Part shown: in pieces, positions 1 to 7,202 of the stretch
How positions within the stretch are numbered: the stretch's first letter is position 1
Layout: each line of letters starts with the position of its first letter
Assembly (NCBI GenBank): GCA_022749835.1
Contig: JAKIWY010000001.1
Coordinates: 1 to 38,393, forward strand
Direction: 5' to 3'
Length of the DNA stretch: 38,393 bases
DNA from: Thermoplasmata archaeon
GTDB taxonomy: Archaea > Thermoplasmatota > Thermoplasmata > Lutacidiplasmatales > UBA184
The notes under the pieces: model-generated
Database searches by the model: none
What the model was told of the DNA's origin: nothing
What the model saw: the letters and a program-made list of their open reading frames with translations, nothing else
Program-made: the position numbers and the translations under genes

Positions 1-1
1 G

Positions 2-328
2 AAGGAGAAGGTGATCTTCGCGGGGGATCTCGTCATCGTCGGCCTGCAGCCGAGCATCGGTTCGGGGGACCCCCACCATTGGCTCGTGGTCCTGGACGAG
101 ATGGAACGGCTCGGGGCGGAGCGGATCGTCCCGGGGCACGGGCCCGTCATCCCATCGGCCGGGATCGCCGAGATCCGTAGCTACCTCGCGGCCATCCTAG
201 AGGCGGCCGACGGCCCCGTTGGGGCACCGTTACCTCCGGCGATTCGACGCTGGGAGGGTTCCCCCGGCCTCGAGGAGAACCTCCGATTCGCCCGGAGTCT
301 GGCCCCGGCCGCCGATCACCGAGGGTGA
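2..328 (+). CDS. Metallo-beta-lactamase-fold hydrolase, C-terminal part (5' end outside window)
   Basis: The reading frame is open from base 2 and enters from outside the window, so only the last 108 or so residues are visible. They carry the C-terminal metal ligands of the metallo-beta-lactamase fold. A Gly-Asp-Leu follows the strand VIFAGDLV (the bridging Asp), and VPGHGPV contains the last His. The spacing, with GDPHHWLVVLDEM between them, resembles the 'FAGDL...W...L...VPGHGP' pattern of the broad hydrolase and quinoprotein-relay-like branch, as opposed to RNase J/CPSF proteins. The HxHxDH motif that would confirm activity lies upstream of the window. Substrate unknown. The GTG at 11 is internal and is not a start. 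Confidence 0.8.
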   Translation, partial: KEKVIFAGDLVIVGLQPSIGSGDPHHWLVVLDEMERLGAERIVPGHGPVIPSAGIAEIRSYLAAILEAADGPVGAPLPPAIRRWEGSPGLEENLRFARSLAPAADHRG

Positions 329-498
329 CGGAACGGCTCGATGCGCCTCACCCCCCCAACACCCCAGGACGCTCGATCTCGGGAGCCGGAAGGCGCGTAC
401 CGGAGTCCTCCCGTCGCCCTACCGCAAAGTCCCCCAGGGTCGGTCCGCCCAGTTAATGGCCCGCGTCGCCTTAGGGAGGAGCTGCAGGCCACCTCTCC

Positions 499-2577
499 AT
501 GCCCGCTTCGACCGACTCGAAGCCCTCTTCGCGCCCCTGGCGTCCGACTTCCGGGGAGCTCGCCCTGGCGATCGTCGCCTCGCTGCTCTTCGGCAGTCTC
601 CTGGGCGGCGTCGCGCCAAGGTCGTCGGAGCCGACCGGAGCTTCTGTCGGCTCCCCGCCCGGAGGTGGACTCGACCATCACGCGGCGAAATCCGGTTCCT
701 CGATTCGAGGCGCGTCCTCGGAGCTCGCTTCCAGCGCCCTGACGCTCGCGGTCGGCACGGCCCCGGACGGAGTCGCATTCGACCCGCTCAACGGGATGGT
801 GTACGTCGCGAACTCCGGTAGCGACAACGTCAGCGTGATCGATGGGACCACGGTCGTCGCCTCGATCTCGGTGGGAGCGCGTCCGGAGGGAGTGGCCGTC
901 GATCCGGCGAACGGCTACATCTATGTCACCGACTACGCCGCGGCCAACGTCAGCGTCATCGACGGGGCCACCAACACGGTCGTCGATACGATCCCCGTAG
1001 GATATTCCCCGACATCGATCGCCTATGACGGTTGGAACGGGGGACTCTACGTCGTCAATCTGGGATCGGCCAACGTGAGCGTGATCGACGGGGCCACGGA
1101 CCGGCTGATCGACTCGATCCCGGTGGGACCGAACCCCGAGGGGATCGCCTTCGACGGGGCGAACGGGTACCTTTACGTCGATAGCTACATCTCGTCGAAC
1201 GTCACGGTGATCGACGGGGCCACCGACAACCTTCGTGCCCCGGTGACCGTACCGTGGCCGGCGTCGAACTGCCACAACTGCAGCTATCCTTCCGCCCTGG
1301 CGTTCGACAGCTGGTACGGGACGATCTATCTCGCCAAGTGCGGCGCGAACAATGTGACCGTGATCGATGGGACCACCGACACCATCGGCGGCACGGCCGG
1401 TTCCGGCGCCTGCCCCGACGGAGCGGCGTTCGACAACGAGAGCGGATTCGTATACGTCGCGAACTGCGGCGCCTCCAACCTCACCGTCATCAACACGACA
1501 TCGAACGCCGAGGTCCGCTCCATCCCGACCGGGAACTGCCCGGACGGGGTGGCGTTCGACCACCGCAACCTCAAGCTCTACGTCGTGAACTTCAACGCCG
1601 ACACCGTTTCCGTCATCTCCACCCCGGCCGCGGATGCGCGGTACCCCGTGGCGTTCCGGGAGTTCGGATTGAACGCGGGAACACTGTGGTCGGTTAGGTT
1701 CGCGGGCTCGACCGAGGACTCTGTGACGAGCTCGCTCACGTTCTATGAACGGAACGGGAGCGACTACGTCTACTCGGTAGGCAAGCTCCCGTCCTACCGA
1801 GAGAGCCCGGTGGTGGGCACCGTGAACGTTACCGGGGCCACGGTGACCGTGCCCCTCAACTTCACCTTCGTCCCGCCGCCTCCGACCCCCCTTTGGTTCA
1901 ATGCCACCGGATTGCCTCCGGGGACTGACTGGTCTGTGACCGTGTACGGCGCCGGCACCTACGCCGGGTCGACCTCGAATCACTCCACGACGACGACAGT
2001 CGGCTTCGGGCTGCCCGCGGGCTTTGCCGGAAACTACGCAGTCCCCGCGGTCGGACGGTACGTTCCCACCCCGGACTCCGGAATCCTCAGCATCTCCCCG
2101 GCGGGAAAGCCCGTGGCCGTGAATCTCTCATTCAGCCCGTTGGGGTCCAACGCTCCCCCGATCTCGGTCGGGCTGTTCGAGGCGAACCCCTCCCGGCTCG
2201 CCCTGGGAGGGAACGTGACGCTGACGGTAGGGGTCTACGGAGGCACAACGCCGTTCACGTTCGCATTCTCCGGCCTTCCCGCGGGATGCACCTCGCAGAA
2301 CCGGTCGACGATCACCTGCGAGCCGGCGGGGCAAGGGGCGTTCGACATCACGGTCCGCGTCTCGGATGAGCTCGGAAGGTCGGCCGGGGCGAACACCTCG
2401 CTGACGGTCGGGCCGCCGACCTCGACCGCGACCGGGCCACCCAACGCAAGCTCCACGGGCGCCTCCGGGTCGTTCACGCTCACCATGGCCGAGCTTTGGG
2501 GCGCCTTGGGGGGAGCCGTGGGGACGACCGCGATTCTCCTGGCGATCTCTACCAAGCGGCGGACCCGGGACCCGTAG
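499..2577 (+). CDS. Membrane-anchored surface protein with seven-bladed YVTN-type beta-propeller
   Basis: 692 residues. An N-terminal hydrophobic segment (about 21-39) acts as signal or anchor. A second membrane helix near 666-684 followed by KRRTRDP anchors the C-terminus, so the bulk should face outside. Residues about 83-377 hold seven repeats of the YVTN/40-residue propeller type, each ending in a strand such as NVSVIDGAT, followed by 'P.G.A.D..NG.LYV'. I count seven such strands, enough to close one propeller. After this come one or two Ig-like domains (one opens ATGLPPGTDWSVTV), a motif recurring in Thermoplasmata surface proteins, and a PKD-like stretch. Two blades carry paired cysteines. 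It is probably an adhesin or S-layer-associated protein. Ligand unknown. A GGGAGGAG near 474-481 is too far from the ATG to be a clear ribosome binding site. Confidence 0.85.
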   Translation: MPASTDSKPSSRPWRPTSGELALAIVASLLFGSLLGGVAPRSSEPTGASVGSPPGGGLDHHAAKSGSSIRGASSELASSALTLAVGTAPDGVAFDPLNGMVYVANSGSDNVSVIDGTTVVASISVGARPEGVAVDPANGYIYVTDYAAANVSVIDGATNTVVDTIPVGYSPTSIAYDGWNGGLYVVNLGSANVSVIDGATDRLIDSIPVGPNPEGIAFDGANGYLYVDSYISSNVTVIDGATDNLRAPVTVPWPASNCHNCSYPSALAFDSWYGTIYLAKCGANNVTVIDGTTDTIGGTAGSGACPDGAAFDNESGFVYVANCGASNLTVINTTSNAEVRSIPTGNCPDGVAFDHRNLKLYVVNFNADTVSVISTPAADARYPVAFREFGLNAGTLWSVRFAGSTEDSVTSSLTFYERNGSDYVYSVGKLPSYRESPVVGTVNVTGATVTVPLNFTFVPPPPTPLWFNATGLPPGTDWSVTVYGAGTYAGSTSNHSTTTTVGFGLPAGFAGNYAVPAVGRYVPTPDSGILSISPAGKPVAVNLSFSPLGSNAPPISVGLFEANPSRLALGGNVTLTVGVYGGTTPFTFAFSGLPAGCTSQNRSTITCEPAGQGAFDITVRVSDELGRSAGANTSLTVGPPTSTATGPPNASSTGASGSFTLTMAELWGALGGAVGTTAILLAISTKRRTRDP

Positions 2578-2632
2578 CCCCCGGGCCGGTCGGAACGGGG
2601 GGGGCTCGGAAGGAGAGGACCGGTCTTGGATC

Positions 2633-2953
2633 CTACTTCATCATCGCGATCCGTTGCTTGGTGATCTCGATGAAGTTCGAGATCGCTGTGGTCAGCGGGG
2701 TCGCTTGATGACACGTGCACGTGACGAAGGGAGCCCACTGCTGGAGAACCATCTGCATCTTCTCGTGGGAGATGTCGGCGCTGACGTAGTATCCGGTCAC
2801 GCCGTCCAGGTTGGCATGGACCTCCTTGACCAACCCCGCCTGCACCTGGGCCTTGTGCTGGGCGAGGAACGCTTCGTAGAGTTTCAGTTGCATCCCAAGG
2901 TCGGGTCCTAGCATTTCCGGGTGGTACACCCAAGTTCCCCAGTAGGTCGGCAT
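2633..2953 (-). CDS. Small conserved-looking protein of unknown function (possible DUF3303-like ferredoxin fold)
   Basis: 106 residues, no signal peptide or membrane helix. The order is an N-terminal segment (MPTYWGTWVYHPEM), a helix (LKLYEAFLAQHKAQVQAGLVKEV), a strand (GVTGYYVSADIS), a helix (HEKMQMVLQQWAPFV) and a strand ending CTCHQATPL. This beta-alpha-beta-beta-alpha-beta order and size recall small dimeric ferredoxin-fold proteins such as DUF3303 or muconolactone-isomerase-like families, but I do not recognise the family firmly. Codon use and the absence of a better frame support a real gene. It is transcribed convergently to the propeller gene, with about 55 bases between the stops. 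A Cys-x-Cys at the end of the last segment could bind metal. No partner gene is adjacent. Confidence 0.6.
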   Translation of the reverse strand: MPTYWGTWVYHPEMLGPDLGMQLKLYEAFLAQHKAQVQAGLVKEVHANLDGVTGYYVSADISHEKMQMVLQQWAPFVTCTCHQATPLTTAISNFIEITKQRIAMMK

Positions 2954-3103
2954 GGTCGAAGGCGGGGTAGGGGATTCGTCCCCTTAATCGTGTCGCAACC
3001 CGGCCGGCGTCCGGGGCGTTTTCCGAGGTGGCGGACGACCCTCATCGCATGACCAACGGCCCGGGCGCTGGGTAAGTCGGTGGCGGCGTTCGGGCGGTGG
3101 GGT

Positions 3104-3117
3104 CAGCCGAGGGAGGG
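3104..3117. repeat. Distal copy of tRNA-Cys 3' end (attachment-site-like direct repeat)
   Basis: The 14 bases CAGCCGAGGGAGGG occur here and again at 3993-4006, where they span one base beyond the tRNA, the discriminator, the 3' acceptor strand and the edge of the T stem of tRNA-Cys. The two copies are in the same orientation and enclose the vapB/vapC-like pair. Identity stops abruptly on both sides. This is the geometry of attL and attR around an element integrated into a tRNA 3' end. The shortness of the repeat is the main weakness. Confidence 0.55.
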
Positions 3118-3145
3118 TCCGGCAGAAAAGTTCCGCTCCTCCGCG

Positions 3146-3598
3146 TCAGTCTGGTCGGGCGACCGCCGTTCCGAACTGAATGTCCGATGGCCGCTTCGTG
3201 GCCGTACCCGACCTTGCTCTGAGCAACTCGCGATCCTCTGTCACAACGCAATCCGCCCCCCTACACGTTGCGGTCGCCAGGATTAGGGCGTCCGGGAGCG
3301 TGAGGCCGTGGGCGCTTCGGATTTCCCCCGCGGTCAACGCGATCGCTTCATCCACCGGTTCGATGGAGTAGGCCTGGGAGGCCCGAACGTGGCTCAGGAA
3401 GGGAGTCCAGAGCGCCGGGACCTGGGCGACGGTGAACCCGCATCGGAGCTCCGCGAGGGTGATGACCGAAACCAGGCCCTGGATCCTATCCTCATCCACG
3501 GCATTGAGGAGTCGACGGCACGGGGAATGCCCCGCTTCCCCGGGGTCCCGGGCCGCAACGAAGACGTTAGTGTCGATGACGAGCTTGGCGACCCTCAC
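3146..3598 (-). CDS. vapC: PIN-domain ribonuclease toxin, VapC family
   Basis: 150 residues from GTG 3598, where a GGGAG lies five bases upstream. An in-frame ATG at 3616 would add six residues but has no ribosome binding site. The PIN fold is clear. There is an N-terminal LVIDTNVFVAA with the first acidic ligand, a mid-protein TLAELRCGF with the conserved Glu, LTLPDALILATA with the third acid, and CVVTEDRELL near the C-terminus with the fourth. VapC toxins use these to hold Mg2+ and cleave RNA, often initiator tRNA or the 23S rRNA loop. The gene overlaps the AbrB-type antitoxin upstream by about 32 bases, so the two are co-translated. The target cannot be read from sequence. The catalytic acids are intact, so the toxin is probably active. 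Confidence 0.9.
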   Translation of the reverse strand: MRVAKLVIDTNVFVAARDPGEAGHSPCRRLLNAVDEDRIQGLVSVITLAELRCGFTVAQVPALWTPFLSHVRASQAYSIEPVDEAIALTAGEIRSAHGLTLPDALILATATCRGADCVVTEDRELLRARSGTATKRPSDIQFGTAVARPD

Positions 3599-3836
3599 GG
3601 CTCTCCCATTCCGCACGAAGCCGACGTTGGAACTCCACCCCCGATTCCTTCGACGGACCCCATGTGGCGATGATGTCGGTCAACCGGGCCGGCCGCGCCT
3701 TGCGGAGTACCACTCGATCTCCGGACTCGACCTCAAAGAGAAGCCGATCGCCGGGGTGGATTCCCAACGCGTCGCGGACATCCCGCGGCACGGTGATCTG
3801 GCCCTTTTCGCTGACGGTCCCGCTGCCGCTTGCCAC
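3567..3836 (-). CDS. vapB: AbrB/SpoVT-type antitoxin partner of VapC
   Basis: 89 residues, GTG start with AAAGGAG seven bases upstream. Residues 6-50 are a swapped-hairpin AbrB/MazE DNA-binding domain: TVSEKGQITVPRDVRDALGI, then HPGDRLLFEVESGDRVVLRKA. The C-terminal half (about 51-89) contains LTDIIATWG and a charged helix. It is the likely segment that threads into the VapC active site. Its own promoter contains a 6-bp inverted repeat (3847-3864) over the ribosome binding site and expected transcription start, fitting autorepression by the VapBC complex. It is the first gene of the two-gene operon. Confidence 0.9.
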   Translation of the reverse strand: MASGSGTVSEKGQITVPRDVRDALGIHPGDRLLFEVESGDRVVLRKARPARLTDIIATWGPSKESGVEFQRRLRAEWESREGRQARHRH

Positions 3837-3846
3837 GTCGGAACTC

Positions 3847-3864
3847 CTTTACGATTAAGTAAAG
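3847..3864 (-). promoter_or_regulatory. Inverted-repeat operator of the vapBC operon
   Basis: CTTTAC-gattaa-GTAAAG is a perfect 6-bp inverted repeat with a 6-base spacer. It overlaps the AAAGGAG ribosome binding site of the antitoxin and covers the expected transcription start. AbrB-type antitoxins bind palindromes of this size, so autorepression is the natural reading. Confidence 0.55.
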
Positions 3865-3874
3865 AATACTGGCA

Positions 3875-3883
3875 CATTTAACC
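3875..3883 (-). promoter_or_regulatory. TATA box of the vapBC operon
   Basis: On the minus strand this reads GGTTAAATG, an AT-rich island in GC-rich surroundings. It is about 27 bases before a start point near 3852, which leaves a leader of about 16 bases carrying the ribosome binding site. Confidence 0.5.
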
Positions 3884-3992
3884 ATACCGCCGCGCCCCTG
3901 CGTTGAATGGGGCGGGGAGACTATCGGGGTGCGACGACGTTCGTCCGCACCGAGGGGCGATGCGGGCTAAGGGAGGACTGCGAGAGGATCGC

Positions 3993-4006
3993 CAGCCGAG
4001 GGAGGG
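3993..4006. repeat. Proximal copy of the tRNA-Cys 3'-end repeat (attL-like)
   Basis: Same 14 bases as 3104-3117. Here they are part of the intact tRNA-Cys gene plus one base beyond it, so insertion at this point would leave the tRNA functional. Confidence 0.55.
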
Positions 4007-4066
4007 AATCGAACCCCCAAGAAACAGATCTGCAGTCTGTCGCATTAACCATTCTGCCACCTCGGC
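3994..4066 (-). tRNA. tRNA-Cys (GCA anticodon)
   Basis: 73 bases on the minus strand. The acceptor stem is GCCGAGG/CCTCGGC with discriminator U, which is characteristic of tRNA-Cys. The anticodon arm is ACAGA-CTGCAGA-TCTGT with GCA at 34-36. The T arm is GGGGG-TTCGATT-CCCTC with one G-U pair. CCA is not encoded and there is no intron. The gene lies 41 bases downstream of the PHP gene but has its own TATA box. The vapBC pair starts about 160 bases beyond its 3' end. Confidence 0.96.
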
Positions 4067-4091
4067 GCGGGGGTCCCTGACGCGAGGGTGG

Positions 4092-4098
4092 CTTAAAG
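4092..4098 (-). promoter_or_regulatory. TATA box of tRNA-Cys
   Basis: CTTTAAG on the minus strand, centred 29 bases before the mature 5' end of the tRNA. This suggests transcription starts at or very near the first tRNA base. Confidence 0.6.
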
Positions 4099-4107
4099 GC
4101 GTCCGCC

Positions 4108-4788
4108 CTATATCGGACGGAACCCGCGGGTGGCCCTCAACAGTCCCGTTCGTACCCCCAATCGCACCCTGTCGAACCCCGTGAGCGAACGACCTGCCGG
4201 CTGAGCACGTCCGCTTCTCAGCTCCCGCAACAGATCGTCGACGTCCGCCACCTCCGGGCTCACCTCCGTGTAGGCTCGCCCGACCCCCATCGCGTGGTGG
4301 GCATCGCTTCCCCCGGTGGCGGAGAGGCCCCGGCGGGTGGCGAGGAGGTGGGCCCGCGCGTTCGCGAGCTCTGAGTTGTGGCCGTTGATCCCTTCGATGC
4401 CGTCGACCCGCGCCAGGTCGGCGATGCGCCGGCCCACCCCGTGGCTCCATCGGAACGGGTGGGCGAGAACGGCCACGGCCGCTCGCTCCTTCACCCAATC
4501 GAGCGTGTCGGAAAGGGGCCGGTGGGGCGGGGGTGGCTCCGAGACGCCGTAGACTAGGAGGTGTCCTTCGACCGTCGAGACCTCGACGCCCGGCACCAAG
4601 AGAAGGCGTGGGTACTCCCGGGCGAGCTCCCGCAGCCGGCCATGACCGGCCGTGGTGTTGTGGTCCGTGAGGGCGAATCCATTGAGCCCGACGATGCCGA
4701 GGCGCTCGATCACCGTCTCTACCCGAAGGCCTGAGTCCGGAGAGTTCACGCAGTGCACGTGCAGGTCGAGCCGCAGCGTCGGGGTCAT
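4108..4788 (-). CDS. PHP-domain phosphoesterase
   Basis: 226 residues. Metal-binding PHP motifs appear in order: LHVH (His10, His12), LTDHNTT (Asp42, His43), VPGVEVST (Glu), LAHPFRW (His) and GGSDAHH (Asp-x-His) near the C-terminus. Such proteins hydrolyse phosphate mono- or diesters with a di- or trinuclear metal centre. Stand-alone archaeal members are mostly uncharacterised, and nucleotide or oligonucleotide substrates are typical for relatives. The start codon overlaps the metG stop (ATGA), so it is translationally coupled to methionyl-tRNA synthetase. That could suggest a housekeeping role around tRNA or nucleotide metabolism, but this is inference only. All expected ligands look present. 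Confidence 0.88.
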   Translation of the reverse strand: MTPTLRLDLHVHCVNSPDSGLRVETVIERLGIVGLNGFALTDHNTTAGHGRLRELAREYPRLLLVPGVEVSTVEGHLLVYGVSEPPPPHRPLSDTLDWVKERAAVAVLAHPFRWSHGVGRRIADLARVDGIEGINGHNSELANARAHLLATRRGLSATGGSDAHHAMGVGRAYTEVSPEVADVDDLLRELRSGRAQPAGRSLTGFDRVRLGVRTGLLRATRGFRPI

Positions 4789-7070
4789 CGGACCTTGGAT
4801 CCGGGGGCGAGCTCGGGGTCCGGAAGGATCGGTCCGCGTTCGGCGAATTGAAGCACGCTTCCCGTCGACGCCTCTGCGGCGACGAGCCGGACCACTACGA
4901 GGGTACCTAGCGGAACCAAGGTGGGCACGGTGACTTCGCGGCCTCCGACGTCCAACCGACAGCCGCCCCCCTCCGAGGGGCCGACCGACCGTCCGACCAG
5001 CATCGGGGTGCGTTCGAACTCCTCGTAGCGGATCACCCGGGGGGATCCGCTCGTCCCCTCGATACCCGATCCGGGACTCGCGGTGGCCGGCGACGTGAGG
5101 AGTCGGGCGCGGGTTCCGTCATCCGCCGCGAGCAGCATTCCGTGTGACGTGACCTTGCGGATCGTCCTCGGCTCGAGGTTCGCCAACAGGGCGACCCGCC
5201 GACCCCGGAGCTGCTCGGGGGAGTAGAACGGCCGGATCCCTGCGACCACGGTGCGAGGTTCCGCCTCCCCCACGTCCAGCCGGATGACGTAGAGTCGGTC
5301 GGCGGAAGGGTGGTTTTCGACCTCCAGGATGACCGCGGAGCGGATGTCGAACTCCGCTGGCGTCTTGGTGGTAGCCGTGGGCGACGGCGAGGAGGGCGGG
5401 GCCTTGGGCGCGCTGGCCGCCGGGGGAGCCGCGGTCCTTGCTTCCCTTCGCAGGAAGAGGGGGCGGATCTCCCCGAGCTCCTGGGCCGGAGGGACCGGCT
5501 CCTTCGCCTGCTCCCAATCTCCGGGGCTCGGTGGCTGGGCGTAGCCGAGCATCCGGAACAGCTCAGCGGAGGAGAACGGGATCACCGGCGAGAGCCAGAT
5601 CGCGGCGGCCTTGAGGGTCCAGAGGCTCTCGAAGAGGATGCGCCGGCGATCGTCGTCGCTCGCCGACCAGGGCTTGGCGTCATGGAAGCGTCGGTTCGCT
5701 TCCCGGACCTCGCCGAGAGCGAGCTCGAGCGCCTCCTTCAGGTGGACCCGCTCGTACTCCGCGGTGATCTTCTCGTGCGACGCCTTGAGCCGCTCGACGA
5801 ACGCCGCATGCGACGCCCCCGCGTCGCCGGGTGGCTCCGGGACCCGGTTGGCGCAGCGGTCCCTCGTGAGCACGAGGACCCGCTGGGCTAGGTTGCCGTA
5901 CTGGTTCGACAGGATGTCGTCGGTGACCTGGTGGAACTCCTCCCATCGGAAGTCGGTGTCGTGGTTCTGCGGGGCGAGGAGCGCCGCGTAGAAACGGATC
6001 AGGTCCGGGGGGTAGTGCGCGAGCAGCGCCGGCATGAACAGATCCTCGTCGACCGTCCGGGACTTCGAGATCTTCCGCCCATCGACTTGCATCCACTCGT
6101 TCGCGGCGACGTCGTACGGCAGCTTCAGCCCGCCGCGGCCGATCAGGATCGCCGGCCAGGTGACCGTGTGAAAGAAGATGTTGTCCTTCCCCAGGAAGTA
6201 GTAGGAGCGGACCGGTTCCCTCTCGAGCCAGTAGCGCTCGTAGGCGTCCGGCCGGCCCGCCCGGATCGCCCACTCCTTGGAGGCGGAGAGGTAACCGATG
6301 ACCGCCTCGAACCAGACGTAGAATCGCTTCGAGGAATACCCTTCGAGCGGGATGGGGATCCCCCAGTCGAGGTCGCGGGTGATTGGGGTCGCCTTCAGGC
6401 CTTCTCGCAGGAAATTCTCGACGACCCCCGTGACGTTGGAGCGCCAGTAGCTCTTGTCCGCAAGGTACTCCCGGATCTTCGGCTCGAGCTTGTCGAGCAG
6501 CAGGTAGAAGTGCTCCGTCGGACGGAACTCGGCCGGGGTTCCGCAGAGGCTGCACCGGGGCTCCTTGAGCTGGGACGACTCGAACTGGCGGCCACAGTGG
6601 TCGCACTCGTCCCCGCGCGCCGCCGGGTCGGCGCAGAACGGGCAGGTGCCGACCAGGTAGCGGTCCGGGAGGAAGCGCTCGTGCTTCGGGCAATACGGGT
6701 TCTCGCTCGTCCGCCGGCCGACGAAGCCGTTCTCGAGGAGCGTTAGGAACAGCTCCTGGACCGTCCGCTCGTGGACGAGGGTGTGGGTGCTGGTGAACGT
6801 GTCGAAGCTCACCCCGAGGCGTACGAAGGCATCGCGGTTGATCGCGTCGTTGCGCCGCGCGATGGTCTCGGCGCTCGCCCCCTCCTTCTCGGCGGCGACC
6901 AGTATCGGGGTGCCGTGCATGTCGGAGCCCGACACCATGAGGACCTCGTCGCCGCGCAGCCGGTGGAAGCGGGCGAACGAGTCTCCGGGAAGGTAGGAGC
7001 CGGCGAGGTGGCCGATGTGGAATGGGCCGTTGGCGTACGGCCAGGCTACCCCGACGAAGATCCGCGCCAT
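4785..7070 (-). CDS. metG: Methionyl-tRNA synthetase with C-terminal tRNA-binding domain
   Basis: 761 residues. Class I synthetase that charges tRNA-Met with methionine. The HIGH motif is HIGH at residues 18-21. The KMSKS motif is KISKS in DGRKISKSRTV. The zinc knuckles in the connective peptide are visible as CPKH...CPFC and CDHCG...CSLCG, so two zinc sites are likely. After a Pro/Ala linker (about 545-580) comes a Trbp111/EMAP-like tRNA-binding OB domain (FDIRSAVILEVENHPSADRLYVIRL...GMLLAADDG). Many archaea encode this domain as a separate protein. Its last strand (LPDPELAPGSKVR, residues 749-761) is separated from the rest by about 89 extra residues, described under findings. On the minus strand an A-rich CAAAAAGGTA lies about 40 bases upstream of the ATG as a candidate TATA element. 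Confidence 0.97.
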   Translation of the reverse strand: MARIFVGVAWPYANGPFHIGHLAGSYLPGDSFARFHRLRGDEVLMVSGSDMHGTPILVAAEKEGASAETIARRNDAINRDAFVRLGVSFDTFTSTHTLVHERTVQELFLTLLENGFVGRRTSENPYCPKHERFLPDRYLVGTCPFCADPAARGDECDHCGRQFESSQLKEPRCSLCGTPAEFRPTEHFYLLLDKLEPKIREYLADKSYWRSNVTGVVENFLREGLKATPITRDLDWGIPIPLEGYSSKRFYVWFEAVIGYLSASKEWAIRAGRPDAYERYWLEREPVRSYYFLGKDNIFFHTVTWPAILIGRGGLKLPYDVAANEWMQVDGRKISKSRTVDEDLFMPALLAHYPPDLIRFYAALLAPQNHDTDFRWEEFHQVTDDILSNQYGNLAQRVLVLTRDRCANRVPEPPGDAGASHAAFVERLKASHEKITAEYERVHLKEALELALGEVREANRRFHDAKPWSASDDDRRRILFESLWTLKAAAIWLSPVIPFSSAELFRMLGYAQPPSPGDWEQAKEPVPPAQELGEIRPLFLRREARTAAPPAASAPKAPPSSPSPTATTKTPAEFDIRSAVILEVENHPSADRLYVIRLDVGEAEPRTVVAGIRPFYSPEQLRGRRVALLANLEPRTIRKVTSHGMLLAADDGTRARLLTSPATASPGSGIEGTSGSPRVIRYEEFERTPMLVGRSVGPSEGGGCRLDVGGREVTVPTLVPLGTLVVVRLVAAEASTGSVLQFAERGPILPDPELAPGSKVR

Positions 7071-7202
7071 CGACGTACCGACCCGGCAATCTAGCCGGCG
7101 TAGCTCCTTACCTTTTTGCCGGGCGGGCCCGGAGGACCGGGCCCATCCTCTTTATTCCCGGGGCGGCTCGCCCGCCGCATGGATTCAGGGGAGGCGTCCC
7201 GG

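Noticed and set aside
769-1625. DNA tandem repeat or CRISPR-like array in the propeller gene
   Set aside because: The regular spacing comes from repeated protein blades. The DNA copies are diverged and in frame. No CRISPR-type repeats were seen anywhere in the window.
316-1983. Long minus-strand frame (555 codons) opposite the propeller gene
   Set aside because: Arg/Gly/Val-rich, low-complexity translation without domains. GC-rich third positions of the real plus-strand gene keep the opposite frame open.
7116-7202. N-terminal extension of thyX from TTG 7116
   Set aside because: Pro/Gly-rich residues with no homology to ThyX, and the region contains the TATA element. A good ribosome binding site precedes ATG 7203.
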